Source: Jiella sonneratiae (GTDB lineage: Bacteria; Pseudomonadota; Alphaproteobacteria; Rhizobiales; Rhizobiaceae). From it: 64,000 bases of DNA. The DNA lies in the NCBI RefSeq assembly GCF_017353515.1, contig NZ_JAFMPY010000013.1, positions 107,071 to 171,070 of the forward strand. The letters run 5' to 3'. Positions 22,980-35,189 of this stretch are shown here, piece after piece (within the stretch, counting starts at the first letter, position 1; each line of letters starts with the position of its first letter). The position numbers and the translations under genes are program-made. A model generated the notes under the pieces. It worked only from the letters and a program-made list of their open reading frames with translations. It was not told the origin of the DNA and ran no database searches.

Positions 22980-24002
22980 ATGCTGAAATCAATCGCCAAA
23001 GCCGCCCTCGCCACCGTCGCTCTGACGGCTCTCTCGGCCTCGGCCCTCGCCGCCGACTTCGAGTTCAAGTTCCAGTCGTCGGATCCTTCCGGCAACCCGA
23101 ACTTCGAGCTGCAGCAGGGCTGGGCCGAGAACGTCTCGAAGCTCACCGACGGCAAGGTCTCGATCACCCTCCTGCCGGTCGACGCGATCGTCGACCACGC
23201 CGAGACGCAGGACGCGATCCAGGCCGGCATCCTCGACGGCCACATCACCGACGTGTCCTATTTCGCCGGCAAGGACCCCGCCTTCGGCCTGATCGCCAAT
23301 CCGGTCGGCGCCTGGTCGGATCCCAAGACCATGCTCGACTTCATGAGGAACGGCGGCGGCGGCGAGCTGATGAACGCGCTCGACGGCGAATACGGCCTGC
23401 ACTTCATCGGCGTGACGACGCCGGGGCTGGAATCGCTGGTCTCCAAGGTGCCGCTCGACGGCGTCGCCGACCTCAAGGGCCTGAAGATGCGCGCGCCGGA
23501 AGGCCTGGTGCAGAACGTCTTCGCCGCCGCGGGCGCCGCTCCGGTCAACCTGCCGGGCTCCGAGGTCTACACCTCGCTCGACAAGGGCGTCATCGACGCC
23601 GCCGACTACACCGTGTTCTCGACCAACCAAGCGCAGGGCCTGAACGACATCGCCCCGAACCCGGTCTATCCCGGCTTCCACTCGCTGCCCCTCGTCGAGA
23701 TCGCGATGAACCAGCAGAAGTGGGATTCGCTGCCGGCCGACATCCAGGAGACGCTCACCCAGTCGGTGAAGGATTTCGCCGATCACGAGCTGGACGTGCT
23801 GCAGAAGCGCGACGAAGAGGCCGTGGAGAAGGCGAAGGCCGGCGGCCAGATCACCATTCACGACTGGTCGCAGGACGAGCGGGCGAAGTTCCGCAAGATC
23901 GCCCAGGGCGAATGGGAGAAGGTCGCCAAGCAGTCGCCGAACGCCCAGAAGGTCTACGACACGCTGACCGCCTATCTCAAAGACCACGATCTGATGAAAT
24001 AA
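22980..24002 (+). CDS. TRAP transporter substrate-binding protein (DctP family)
   Basis: This 340-residue periplasmic binding protein has a clear Sec signal peptide (cut about A-L-A-A at 23-25). The mature part has the DctP pattern, including L-K-G-L-K-M-R-A-P with the conserved arginine that binds the ligand carboxylate, and A-A-D-Y-T-V-F. It should deliver an organic or sugar acid to the DctQ/DctM permease encoded next. The setting with gluconokinase and an enolase-family enzyme favours a sugar acid. A strong hairpin follows the stop, as usual after highly expressed binding-protein genes. Confidence 0.92.
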   Translation: MLKSIAKAALATVALTALSASALAADFEFKFQSSDPSGNPNFELQQGWAENVSKLTDGKVSITLLPVDAIVDHAETQDAIQAGILDGHITDVSYFAGKDPAFGLIANPVGAWSDPKTMLDFMRNGGGGELMNALDGEYGLHFIGVTTPGLESLVSKVPLDGVADLKGLKMRAPEGLVQNVFAAAGAAPVNLPGSEVYTSLDKGVIDAADYTVFSTNQAQGLNDIAPNPVYPGFHSLPLVEIAMNQQKWDSLPADIQETLTQSVKDFADHELDVLQKRDEEAVEKAKAGGQITIHDWSQDERAKFRKIAQGEWEKVAKQSPNAQKVYDTLTAYLKDHDLMK

Positions 24003-24015
24003 GGATTCGTCCGGA

Positions 24016-24040
24016 CGCCGGCGCGCCTCGCGCCGGCGTT
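24016..24040 (+). terminator. intercistronic hairpin after the binding-protein gene
   Basis: ACGCCGGCGCG and CGCGCCGGCGT form a perfect 11-base stem with a CCT loop, with only TGTTC after it. It is more likely an mRNA-stabilising or partial attenuator hairpin than a full terminator, and would explain higher binding-protein than permease levels. Confidence 0.6.
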
Positions 24041-24062
24041 GTTCATTCGAGGGATCGGCCGC

Positions 24063-24641
24063 ATGTCACATGATCTCCCATCCGACGCCGACGTCGACCA
24101 GGCGCTTGCCGAGCATGCGCTGGCGGACGAAAGCGCGGTCGCCGAGGCCGGTCTGCTCGGCCGGCTGATCGAGAAGGGCGGCGTCTTCGTCGCCAGCCTT
24201 TTCGTCGTCTCCGCCGCGATCATCATCTACGAAATCTTCATGCGCTACGTGCTGAACGAGCCGACGCTGTGGGTGACGGAGACGACGATCTTCCTCTGTG
24301 CGGTGGCCTTCATCTATGGCGGGCTCTACTGCGTGGCGCGCGACCGGCACATCCGCGTCGTGCTGCTCTACGACTTCCTGCCGCCCGCCTGGCGCCGGGT
24401 CTTCGACGTGGCGATTTCGGCGCTCTGCCTGATCTCGGCCTGCTTCTTCGCCTGGGCGAGCTGGACGATGGTCGAAAAGTCCTGGTGGGCGCCGACCGGC
24501 GCGCTGCGTCTCGAAGGCACCGGCAGCGCCTGGAATCCGCCGACGCCCGCTCTCATGAAGGGCTTCCTGATGCTCGTCATGATCACCATGGCGATCCAGT
24601 TCGTCATTCTCGCGGTCAATTACGCGCGCCGGGGCCGCTGA
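24063..24641 (+). CDS. TRAP transporter small permease (DctQ family)
   Basis: This 192-residue inner-membrane protein has four predicted membrane helices, the DctQ number. The helix containing F-M-R-Y-V-L-N-E-P-T-L-W-V-T-E holds the family motif. It partners DctM in sodium- or proton-driven uptake. ATG 24063 is chosen; a GTG 24 bases upstream is possible. The large subunit starts four bases after its stop, so translation is probably coupled. The cytoplasmic N-terminal extension is acidic and slightly long. Confidence 0.88.
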   Translation: MSHDLPSDADVDQALAEHALADESAVAEAGLLGRLIEKGGVFVASLFVVSAAIIIYEIFMRYVLNEPTLWVTETTIFLCAVAFIYGGLYCVARDRHIRVVLLYDFLPPAWRRVFDVAISALCLISACFFAWASWTMVEKSWWAPTGALRLEGTGSAWNPPTPALMKGFLMLVMITMAIQFVILAVNYARRGR

Positions 24642-24644
24642 GCC

Positions 24645-25952
24645 ATGTTCCACCTATCCGCACTCGGTGTCGCCGACGGCACCCTCCTGATGTTCGGTAT
24701 GCTTCTCGTCATGCTGATCGTCGGCATGCCGCTCGCCTTCGTCACCCTGTTCGTGGCGCTGTTCTTTGCCGTCGGCTGGTTCGGCCCGATGGTGGTGCCG
24801 CTGATCACGACGCGCGTCTATTCCTTCGTCGCCTCCTACGTCTTCGTCTCGGTGCCGATGTTCGTGCTGATGGCGGCGATCCTCGACCGATCGGGGATCG
24901 CGAGGGACCTGTTCGACGCGATGAAGCTGATCGCCGGGCGGATCCGCGGCGGCGTCGCCATCCAGACGATCTTCGTCGCGGTGATCCTCGCCGCCATGAG
25001 CGGCATCATCGGCGGCGAGATCGTGCTTCTCGGCCTTTTGGCCCTGCCGCAGATGCTGCGCCTCGGCTACGACCGCAACCTCGCCATCGGCGTCGTCTGC
25101 GCCGGCGGCTCGCTCGGCACCATGGTGCCGCCGTCGATCGTCCTGATCATCTACGGCCTCACCGCCAACGTCTCGATCGGCGATCTCTTCACCGCCGCCT
25201 TCATTCCCGGCTTCATGCTGGCCGCCTTCTACGTGATCTACGTCCTCGTGCGGGCGTATCTCGATCCCTCGATCGCCCCCGTCCTCGAAGAGGACGACAT
25301 GACGATGAAGGAAAAGCTGAAGCTCCTGCAGGGCCTGATCCTGCCGGCGCTGGTCATCACCTTCGTCCTCGGCTCGATCTACGGCGGCATCGCCTCGGTG
25401 ACCGAGGCCTCGGCGGTCGGCGTCGCCGGCGTCGTCCTGTCGACGGCGATCCGCCGCGAACTCAGCTTCGAGCTGATGCGCGGCGCCGCGGTGCAGACCC
25501 TGGCGACCTGCGGCATGATCGTGTGGATCGGCATCGGCGCCAGCGCCATCGTCGGCGTCTACAATCTGATGGGCGGCCTCACCTTCGTGAACAACCTGAT
25601 CACCGGCATTTCGGAGAATCCGACGGTCATCATCCTGTTCATGATGCTGATCCTGTTCATCCTCGGCATGTTCCTCGACTGGGTCGGCATCGCGCTTTTG
25701 ACCCTGCCGATCTTCGTGCCGATCGTGAAGCAGCTCGGCATGGACCCGATCTGGTTCGGCGTCGTCTTCTGCATGAACATGCAGGTCTCGTTCCTGTCGC
25801 CGCCCTTCGGCCCGGCCGGCTTCTATCTGAAGAGCGTCGCCCCGCCGGACATCTCGCTCGGCGACATCTTCAAGTCGCTGGTGCCGTTCATCTGCATGCA
25901 GGTCGTCGCGGTCGCGATCCTCGTCTTCTTCCCCGGCATCACCGGGCGCTGA
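24645..25952 (+). CDS. TRAP transporter large permease (DctM family)
   Basis: This 435-residue inner-membrane protein of the ion-transporter superfamily has about twelve predicted helices. It shows the DctM segments G-M-P-L-A-F-V, G-G-S-L-G-T-M-V-P-P-S-I, and the C-terminal L-S-P-P-F-G-P-A-G-F-Y. It forms the transport channel with DctQ. The length is normal and the frame intact. The gene for the enolase-family enzyme follows after 28 bases and is probably in the same operon. Confidence 0.93.
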   Translation: MFHLSALGVADGTLLMFGMLLVMLIVGMPLAFVTLFVALFFAVGWFGPMVVPLITTRVYSFVASYVFVSVPMFVLMAAILDRSGIARDLFDAMKLIAGRIRGGVAIQTIFVAVILAAMSGIIGGEIVLLGLLALPQMLRLGYDRNLAIGVVCAGGSLGTMVPPSIVLIIYGLTANVSIGDLFTAAFIPGFMLAAFYVIYVLVRAYLDPSIAPVLEEDDMTMKEKLKLLQGLILPALVITFVLGSIYGGIASVTEASAVGVAGVVLSTAIRRELSFELMRGAAVQTLATCGMIVWIGIGASAIVGVYNLMGGLTFVNNLITGISENPTVIILFMMLILFILGMFLDWVGIALLTLPIFVPIVKQLGMDPIWFGVVFCMNMQVSFLSPPFGPAGFYLKSVAPPDISLGDIFKSLVPFICMQVVAVAILVFFPGITGR

Positions 25953-25980
25953 GACGGCATCAATCCGAAAAGGCCCGATC

Positions 25981-27180
25981 ATGAAGATCACCGGCGTCGA
26001 GACCGTGCGGCTCGCCGAGTTCGCCAATCTCGTCTGGGTCCTCCTCCACACCGACGAGGGCCTGAGCGGTCTCGGCGAGACCTTCTTCGGCGCGTCGGCG
26101 GTCGAGGCCTACGTCCACGACTGGTGTGCGCCGCGGCTGATCGGCAAGGATCCGCTGGCGCTGCAGGCGCGGGTCAACGAGCTCACCGACTATATCGGCT
26201 GGCGCGGCGCGGGCGTCGAAACCCGCGCCTATTCGGCGATCGACATCGCGCTGTGGGATCTTTTCGGCAAGGCATACGGCAAACCGGTCGCCGACATGCT
26301 GGGCGGCAGGTCGCGCGAGAGCGTGCGGACCTACAACACCTGCGCCGGCTACAAATACATCCGCGACGCCAGAGCCCAGTCGGTGGCGAACTGGCATCGC
26401 GGCGCGAGCGACGGGCCCTACGAGGATCTCGAGGCGTTCCTGACCGATGCCGGGGCGCTGGCCCGCTCGCTGCTCGACCAGGGCATCACCGCGATGAAGA
26501 TCTGGCCCTTCGACATCGCCGCCGAGCGCTCGGCGGGCTGGGACATCACCCCGGCGGAACTGAAGGCGGCGCTGAAGCCCTTCGAGCAGATCCGCGAAGC
26601 CGTCGGCGACGAGATCGACGTGATGGTCGAATTCCACTCGCTCTGGTCGCTGCCGATGGCCAAGAAGCTCGCGCGGGAGCTGAAGCCGTTCAAGACCTAC
26701 TGGCACGAGGACCCGTTCAGGCTCGACAATGTCGGCGACCTCGCCGAATACGCCCGGCACAGCGACGCCTTCGTCTGCGCCTCGGAGACGCTCGCCTCCA
26801 AGCACGCCTTCCGCGAATATCTTCAGACCGGCAGGGCTGGCGTCTGCATGCTCGACCTTTCCTGGTGCGGGGGCATCACCGAGGCGCGCAAGATCGCGGC
26901 GATGGCCGAGGCCTTCAAGGTGCCGATCGCGCCGCACGACTGCACCGGGCCGGTGGTCTATGCCGCCTCCTGCCATCTTTCGATGCATGCGACCAACACG
27001 CTGATCCAGGAATCGGTGCGCGCCTTCTACACCGGCTGGTATCCGGAGATCGTCGTCGGCCTGCCGGCCGTCGAGCGCGGCTTCATCACCCTGTCGCAAG
27101 CCCCGGGACACGGCATCAGCTTCCGCGACGAAGTCAGGCAGCGGCCCGACTTCACCAGCCGGACGAGCCGGGAATCCTGA
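25981..27180 (+). CDS. enolase-superfamily enzyme, probable acid-sugar dehydratase
   Basis: This 399-residue cytosolic enzyme belongs to the mandelate racemase group. The N-terminal capping domain is followed by a barrel with K173 (A-M-K-I-W), metal ligands E217 (V-E-F-H-S), E243 (H-E-D-P) and E269 (S-E-T-L), and H319 (A-P-H-D). These enzymes abstract the proton next to a carboxylate; most in transport operons dehydrate sugar acids to 2-keto-3-deoxy acids. K-I-W in place of the common K-x-K, and the histidine after E217, set it apart from classical mandelate racemase. The context suggests it acts on the TRAP substrate. The exact substrate is not known. Confidence 0.85.
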   Translation: MKITGVETVRLAEFANLVWVLLHTDEGLSGLGETFFGASAVEAYVHDWCAPRLIGKDPLALQARVNELTDYIGWRGAGVETRAYSAIDIALWDLFGKAYGKPVADMLGGRSRESVRTYNTCAGYKYIRDARAQSVANWHRGASDGPYEDLEAFLTDAGALARSLLDQGITAMKIWPFDIAAERSAGWDITPAELKAALKPFEQIREAVGDEIDVMVEFHSLWSLPMAKKLARELKPFKTYWHEDPFRLDNVGDLAEYARHSDAFVCASETLASKHAFREYLQTGRAGVCMLDLSWCGGITEARKIAAMAEAFKVPIAPHDCTGPVVYAASCHLSMHATNTLIQESVRAFYTGWYPEIVVGLPAVERGFITLSQAPGHGISFRDEVRQRPDFTSRTSRES

Positions 27181-27298
27181 CGAAAATCCTGGGGGACGGC
27201 CGGCTCCGGGCTTTCCCCGGCACGACAAATGCCGGATGCCGGATGCCGGCCGAAGGATGCACCGCATCCCCTCGGCCGGCTGATCGCGGGACGAAAGC

Positions 27299-28312
27299 TC
27301 AGCCTTCGCGGTAGTAGTAGCTGTAGCCGTTGAGTGCCGGCGCGCCGCCGAGATGGGCGTAGAGCACCTTCGAGCCCTCGGGGAAGAAGTCCTTCTTCGC
27401 AAGGTCGATGAGCCCCTGCATCGACTTTCCCTCATAGACCGGATCGGTGATCATCGCCTCGGTGCGGGCCGCAAGGCGTATCGCCGCGTTCGTCTCCTCG
27501 CTCGGCACCCCGTAGGCGGGATAGGCGTAGTCCGGATTGATGACGATCTCCTCATCCGCGACCTTTCGCCCGAGGCCGACGAGTTCGGCGGTGTTGTCGA
27601 CGATCTGGCGCACCTGCGCGCGGGTCTGGTCGAGCGTTCCCGAGGCGTCGATGCCGATCACCCGGTCGGCCCGGCCGTCGGCGGCAAAGCCCACCACCAT
27701 GCCGCCGAAGGTCGAGCCGGTGACGACGCAGACGACGACGTAGTCGAAGCTGAAGCCGAGCTCGGCCTCCTGCTCGCGTACCTCCTCGGCAAAGCCGACA
27801 TAGCCGAGGCCGCCGAACTTGTGCACCGAGGCGCCGGCCGGAATGCCGTAAGGCTTGCCGCCGGCATCGCGGACGGACTGCATGGCGGCTTCCCAGCTCT
27901 GGCGGATGCCGATGTCGAACTCGTCCTCGACGAGCCGGGAATCGGCGCCCATCAGCCGGGTGAGCAGGATGTTGCCGACCCGGTCGTAGACCGCGTCGTA
28001 ATGCGGCACCCATTTTTCCTGGACGACCACGCATTTCAGCCCGAGCTTGGCGGCCGTCGCCGCCACCATGCGGGTGTGGTTCGACTGCACCCCGCCGATC
28101 GAGACGAGGGTGTCGGCACCCGAGGCGATGATGTCGGGCACGATGTATTCGAGCTTGCGCAGCTTGTTGCCGCCAAAGGCGAGGCCGGAATTGCAGTCGT
28201 CGCGCTTGGCATAGACGTCGATCTTGCCGCCGATCGCCGCGCTGAGCCGCGGCAGGTGCTCGATCGGCGTCGGGCCGAAGGTCAGAGGATAGCGCTCGAA
28301 TTTTTCCAGCAT
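27299..28312 (-). CDS. acdS: 1-aminocyclopropane-1-carboxylate deaminase
   Basis: This 337-residue cytosolic PLP enzyme splits the plant ethylene precursor ACC into ammonia and 2-oxobutyrate. The PLP lysine is K50 (G-G-N-K-L-R). The residues that separate true ACC deaminases from D-cysteine desulfhydrases are all present, one position lower than in the Pseudomonas enzyme: Y267, Y293, E294 (V-Y-E-G) and L321 (A-H-L-G-G). ATG 28312, after an AAAGGAG site, gives the family's usual length. An Lrp-type regulator is divergent from it, the usual AcdR arrangement. The gene suggests a plant-associated life. Confidence 0.95.
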   Translation of the reverse strand: MLEKFERYPLTFGPTPIEHLPRLSAAIGGKIDVYAKRDDCNSGLAFGGNKLRKLEYIVPDIIASGADTLVSIGGVQSNHTRMVAATAAKLGLKCVVVQEKWVPHYDAVYDRVGNILLTRLMGADSRLVEDEFDIGIRQSWEAAMQSVRDAGGKPYGIPAGASVHKFGGLGYVGFAEEVREQEAELGFSFDYVVVCVVTGSTFGGMVVGFAADGRADRVIGIDASGTLDQTRAQVRQIVDNTAELVGLGRKVADEEIVINPDYAYPAYGVPSEETNAAIRLAARTEAMITDPVYEGKSMQGLIDLAKKDFFPEGSKVLYAHLGGAPALNGYSYYYREG

Positions 28313-28473
28313 GGCGGCTCCTTTCGGGTGTCGGACGATCGCCGGCGAGACTAGCATCCGACCCGAGAAAGGTGCTTTCGTATTTCGGCAGCTTTCCGGG
28401 CATTCCTCGAGATCGATCCGCGAATGATGCCGAAATTCTCTCGCCTCATGGCTTCATGTTGGAAGATGCTTCC

Positions 28474-28935
28474 ATGGCCGCAATCGACCGTATCGACCGC
28501 AACATCCTCAGGGTCCTGCAGGCCGACGGCCGGCTTTCCAATGCCGAGCTGGCGGACCGGGTAAACGTCAGCCCGGCGACCTGCCATCGGCGCACCCAGC
28601 GGCTGTTCGCCGAAGGCTGGATCAGGTCTGTGCGTGCGGAGATCGAGCCGGGGCGCGTCGGGCTCGGCGTCGTGGTGATGGTGGGCGTCGTCCTCGACCG
28701 CTCGACGCCCGAGAGCTTCGCGGCCTTCGAGACCGCGGCGCTCAAGCTCTCCGTCGTGCTCGACTGCCATCTCGTGGCCGGCGACTTCGACTATCTCCTG
28801 AAGATCCGGGTCCGCGACATGGCGGACTTCAACCGGCTGCACGGCGAGACGCTGATCGCCCTGCCGGGAGTGCGACAGACGCGGACCTTCTTCGTCATGA
28901 AGGTCGTCAAGGATTCGGCGCCCCTCGCCTTTTGA
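28474..28935 (+). CDS. acdR: Lrp/AsnC-family regulator, probable AcdR
   Basis: This 153-residue protein has an N-terminal winged helix (I-D-R-N-I-L-R-V-L-Q-A-D-G, then L-A-D-R-V-N-V-S-P-A-T-C-H-R-R) and a C-terminal RAM ligand domain with G-D-F-D-Y-L-L-K. It is divergent from acdS, as AcdR is in other proteobacteria, where it activates the deaminase gene in response to ACC. ATG 28474 has a GGAAG site; ATG 28456 would add six residues. The 160-base gap between the two starts holds the shared promoter; I see no certain operator in it. Confidence 0.88.
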   Translation: MAAIDRIDRNILRVLQADGRLSNAELADRVNVSPATCHRRTQRLFAEGWIRSVRAEIEPGRVGLGVVVMVGVVLDRSTPESFAAFETAALKLSVVLDCHLVAGDFDYLLKIRVRDMADFNRLHGETLIALPGVRQTRTFFVMKVVKDSAPLAF

Positions 28936-29121
28936 GGCAGGGGGCGCCTTGAGCTTCGCCTCGTGCCGTCCATCGGCAGGCGTGAACCCGCCGGCGGCGC
29001 GACGGTTCGTCCATGCGCGGGCGCCCATGCCCGGCAGCGCCCGGCCCGCGGCATTCCGGGCGCCGCAGGGGCGCGGAATGCCGGAATTCTTGCACGAAAG
29101 CTGGGCCGCGGCCCGGCGCCG

Positions 29122-29937
29122 TCAGTCGACGAAGGCCCGCTCGACGACGTAGGTGCCGGGCTTGTTGTTGGCGCCTTCCTCGAAGCCCCGCGCCTTCAGA
29201 AGTCCCTCGATCTCCCGCAGCATGGCCATCGAGCCGCAGATCATCGCCCGGTCGGTCGCGGGATCGAGAGGCCCGATGCCGAGGTCGGCGAAGAGCTTGC
29301 CGTTCTCGATCAGCGTCGTCACCCGGTGGCCGCGCGTCTCGCCCTCGCGGGTGGCGCTCGCATGAAACAGCAGCTTGTCGCCGACGAATTCGCGCATCAG
29401 CTCGTCGTTGCGCGTCGTCTCGACGAGTTCGCGGCCATAGTCGAGCTCGGCGTTCTGGCGGCAGGTCTGGGTGAGGACGACCTGGTCGAACTTCTCGTAG
29501 GTCTCCGGGTCGCGGATGACCGAGGCGAAGGGCGCGATGCCGGTGCCGGTGGAGAACAAGAACAGCCGTTTGCCGGGCAAGAGGGCGTCGTGCACCAGCG
29601 TGCCCGTCGGCTTTTTGCGCATCAGCACCGTGTCGCCGACCTTGATCTTCTGCAGATGCTCGGTGAGCGGACCGCCGGGCACCTTGATCGAGAAGAATTC
29701 GAGCTCCTCGTCCCAGGCCGGGCTGGCGATTGAATAGGCGCGGAACACCGGCTTTTCGGCATTCGGCAGGCCGATCATCACGAATTCGCCGGAGCGGAAG
29801 CGGAAGCTCGCCGGCCGGGTCATGCGGAAGGCGAACAGCCGGTCGGTGTAATGTTTGACGGCCGTCACCGTCTCGGCAAACACCCCGGCCGGGATCGGGA
29901 ACGTCGTGGTTGCTTCGCTGGTGGCGACGGAACTCAT
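29122..29937 (-). CDS. fpr: ferredoxin--NADP(+) reductase
   Basis: This 271-residue flavoprotein moves electrons between NADPH and ferredoxin or flavodoxin. The FAD-binding R-A-Y-S-I-A-S is at about residue 80, the NADP-binding G-T-G-I-A-P-F at about 130, and C-G-S at about 238. The C-terminus ends V-E-R-A-F-V-D, as in the alphaproteobacterial subclass without an aromatic terminal residue. The gene stands alone; no SoxR or FinR gene is adjacent. The frame and length are normal. Confidence 0.95.
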   Translation of the reverse strand: MSSVATSEATTTFPIPAGVFAETVTAVKHYTDRLFAFRMTRPASFRFRSGEFVMIGLPNAEKPVFRAYSIASPAWDEELEFFSIKVPGGPLTEHLQKIKVGDTVLMRKKPTGTLVHDALLPGKRLFLFSTGTGIAPFASVIRDPETYEKFDQVVLTQTCRQNAELDYGRELVETTRNDELMREFVGDKLLFHASATREGETRGHRVTTLIENGKLFADLGIGPLDPATDRAMICGSMAMLREIEGLLKARGFEEGANNKPGTYVVERAFVD

Positions 29938-30105
29938 CCTATGTCCTCTTTCATGCTGATTCGCGCCGGAAGATAGTTGCTGCGGCGCGATACCGCAGCG
30001 TCTGAGGTTCCAAAAACATGGCCCCCGGCGAAAAAAGGGCCCTCGGGATCGACGAAATCGATCGGTCCCGACAGTGGGATTGTCGAGCCGTCCGAATTCG
30101 AGGGG

Positions 30106-30612
30106 TCAGGCGGCAACCGCGATCTGGCTTTCGAAGTCGCGCCACTTTCGCAAGGCGGCCCGCCGGCTGGCCGGCCGGCCATGAAGACCGACCCGATAGA
30201 TCCAGCTCGGACGCGTCAACCGTCCATGGAGCACCCAACTTTTCGCCGCAAGATCCTGCGTTTCGCCACCGGGCGCGGCAGCGGAAATCGGATCCATTGC
30301 GCCGACCCCTTCCGACTGGAATGACCGGAAGAGGTTCGTCTGCGGGCCATAGATCGACACGATCCAGGGCGAGACTTCCCGAGGCGTCTTTGCCTGTTCG
30401 TCGGCACGAAACAGCGCGGCATAGATGGTCTGCGGTCCCACCGTCTCGACGAGCGACGTCAGCAGCGCGAGTTCCGCGTCGTCGCCATGCGCATCGACGG
30501 TCCACATCGCGCCTTCGACGACGAAGCCGAGGGCATCCAGAGCGTCGAGATAACGACGCCCCGCTTCCATCCGATCGGCCGAAATCGCGTTCAACGCAAC
30601 GTTCTCAGCCAT
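30106..30612 (-). CDS. uncharacterised partner of the HEPN-like protein
   Basis: This 168-residue cytosolic protein matches no family I recognise. The N-terminal half looks like alternating helices and strands (A-M-W-T-V-D-A, E-L-A-L-L-T-S-L-V-E-T-V-G) and the C-terminus is arginine-rich (R-P-A-S-R-R-A-A-L-R-K-W-R). Its ATG (30612) lies 22 bases inside the upstream gene in another frame, so the two are co-transcribed and likely translationally coupled. Overlapping small gene pairs of this kind are often toxin-antitoxin or substrate-partner pairs; here that is only inference. Confidence 0.55.
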   Translation of the reverse strand: MAENVALNAISADRMEAGRRYLDALDALGFVVEGAMWTVDAHGDDAELALLTSLVETVGPQTIYAALFRADEQAKTPREVSPWIVSIYGPQTNLFRSFQSEGVGAMDPISAAAPGGETQDLAAKSWVLHGRLTRPSWIYRVGLHGRPASRRAALRKWRDFESQIAVAA

Positions 30613-31043
30613 GTCACCGCTCCCTTCGCCCCGAATGTCGCATCGAAGATCTGTCTTGCGACGATAATGGATGGCTTCGCAGAGGAGTAGCCGTGGTCCC
30701 GCCGCCAATTCAGCGCCAGACGGAAGTTCGGCGCAATGTCGGGCGGGATCGTCGCCAGGTCCAGGCCACTGTAGCGAAGCAGCCTATTCAGATTGTGATC
30801 GTACAACTCGGGACGGGACGAACGGTCCGGCCAGCCGTCCAGCCCTTCGTATCCCATGATATGCGCCTTCAGCGCGAACTCCATGCCGAAGCCTGAAAGC
30901 TCGTATACCTGGCGGGTGATGCGCTGCTCGACGGCGAACGCGGCGAGCTGCTGCTTTTCGTCGACGAGCGACCACCAGTCGGCGATGCTGAGCGGTGTTT
31001 GGCGAGGCACGCCCCATTTGACTGCAACCCCCGCGATGGTCAA
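30591..31043 (-). CDS. HEPN-like domain protein
   Basis: This roughly 150-residue helical protein has the look of HEPN nucleotide-binding or RNase-like domains. A helix pair with G-F-G-M-E-F-A-L-K-A-H-I-M is followed by W-P-D-R and R-P-E-L-Y-D-H-N-L-N-R-L-L, where R-x5-H resembles the HEPN R-x4-6-H signature. The proposed TTG start follows AAGGG closely; GTG 31010 is an alternative. The gene comes 44 bases after metH on the same strand and overlaps the next gene. A role as toxin, or in sensing with its partner, is possible. Confidence 0.55.
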   Translation of the reverse strand: MTIAGVAVKWGVPRQTPLSIADWWSLVDEKQQLAAFAVEQRITRQVYELSGFGMEFALKAHIMGYEGLDGWPDRSSRPELYDHNLNRLLRYSGLDLATIPPDIAPNFRLALNWRRDHGYSSAKPSIIVARQIFDATFGAKGAVTWLRTLR

Positions 31044-31087
31044 GTTCCCTTAGCGATCTCGGGGCCCGCCTGACACCGATCTGACCC

Positions 31088-34882
<3,795 letters not shown>

Positions 34883-34918
34883 GAGCGTCGCTTGTCCTTT
34901 TGGGTCAGGTCCCAAATC

Positions 34919-34938
34919 ACATAAAGATATTCTTATGT
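34919..34938 (-). promoter_or_regulatory. SahR-like operator upstream of metH
   Basis: ACATAAAGATATTCTTATGT is a near-perfect inverted repeat in otherwise GC-rich DNA. It resembles the palindrome recognised by the ArsR-family, S-adenosylhomocysteine-responsive repressor SahR in alphaproteobacteria, whose targets include metH. No sahR gene lies in the window. The rest of the 34939-35189 gap shows no gene. Confidence 0.65.
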
Positions 34939-35189
34939 CAACAAATGGCGTGCGCAACATGGGCCGGCCGACCCCGCCGAAGGTGATCTCGCGCAAGCTC
35001 CGGGGGGTGGTTGGGCAGCCGACGACGCGCCGGCGGTGCGCCGCCGAGCCGAAGCTCGACGACGGGAACGGGCGGGGGTGCGGCGAGGTCGGGGCCGGTG
35101 GAAGGGCTCGGGTCGCCTTGCTCACTCGTCAAGCCTGATGGCCGGGCCCGGCGATCGGGACCGCCGATCCGCAAGCGCCCGGCCGCGGC

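Noticed and set aside
34883..34990. A riboswitch (SAM or SAH type) in front of metH
   Set aside because: The leader is short and shows only the palindromic operator; no conserved riboswitch core was seen.
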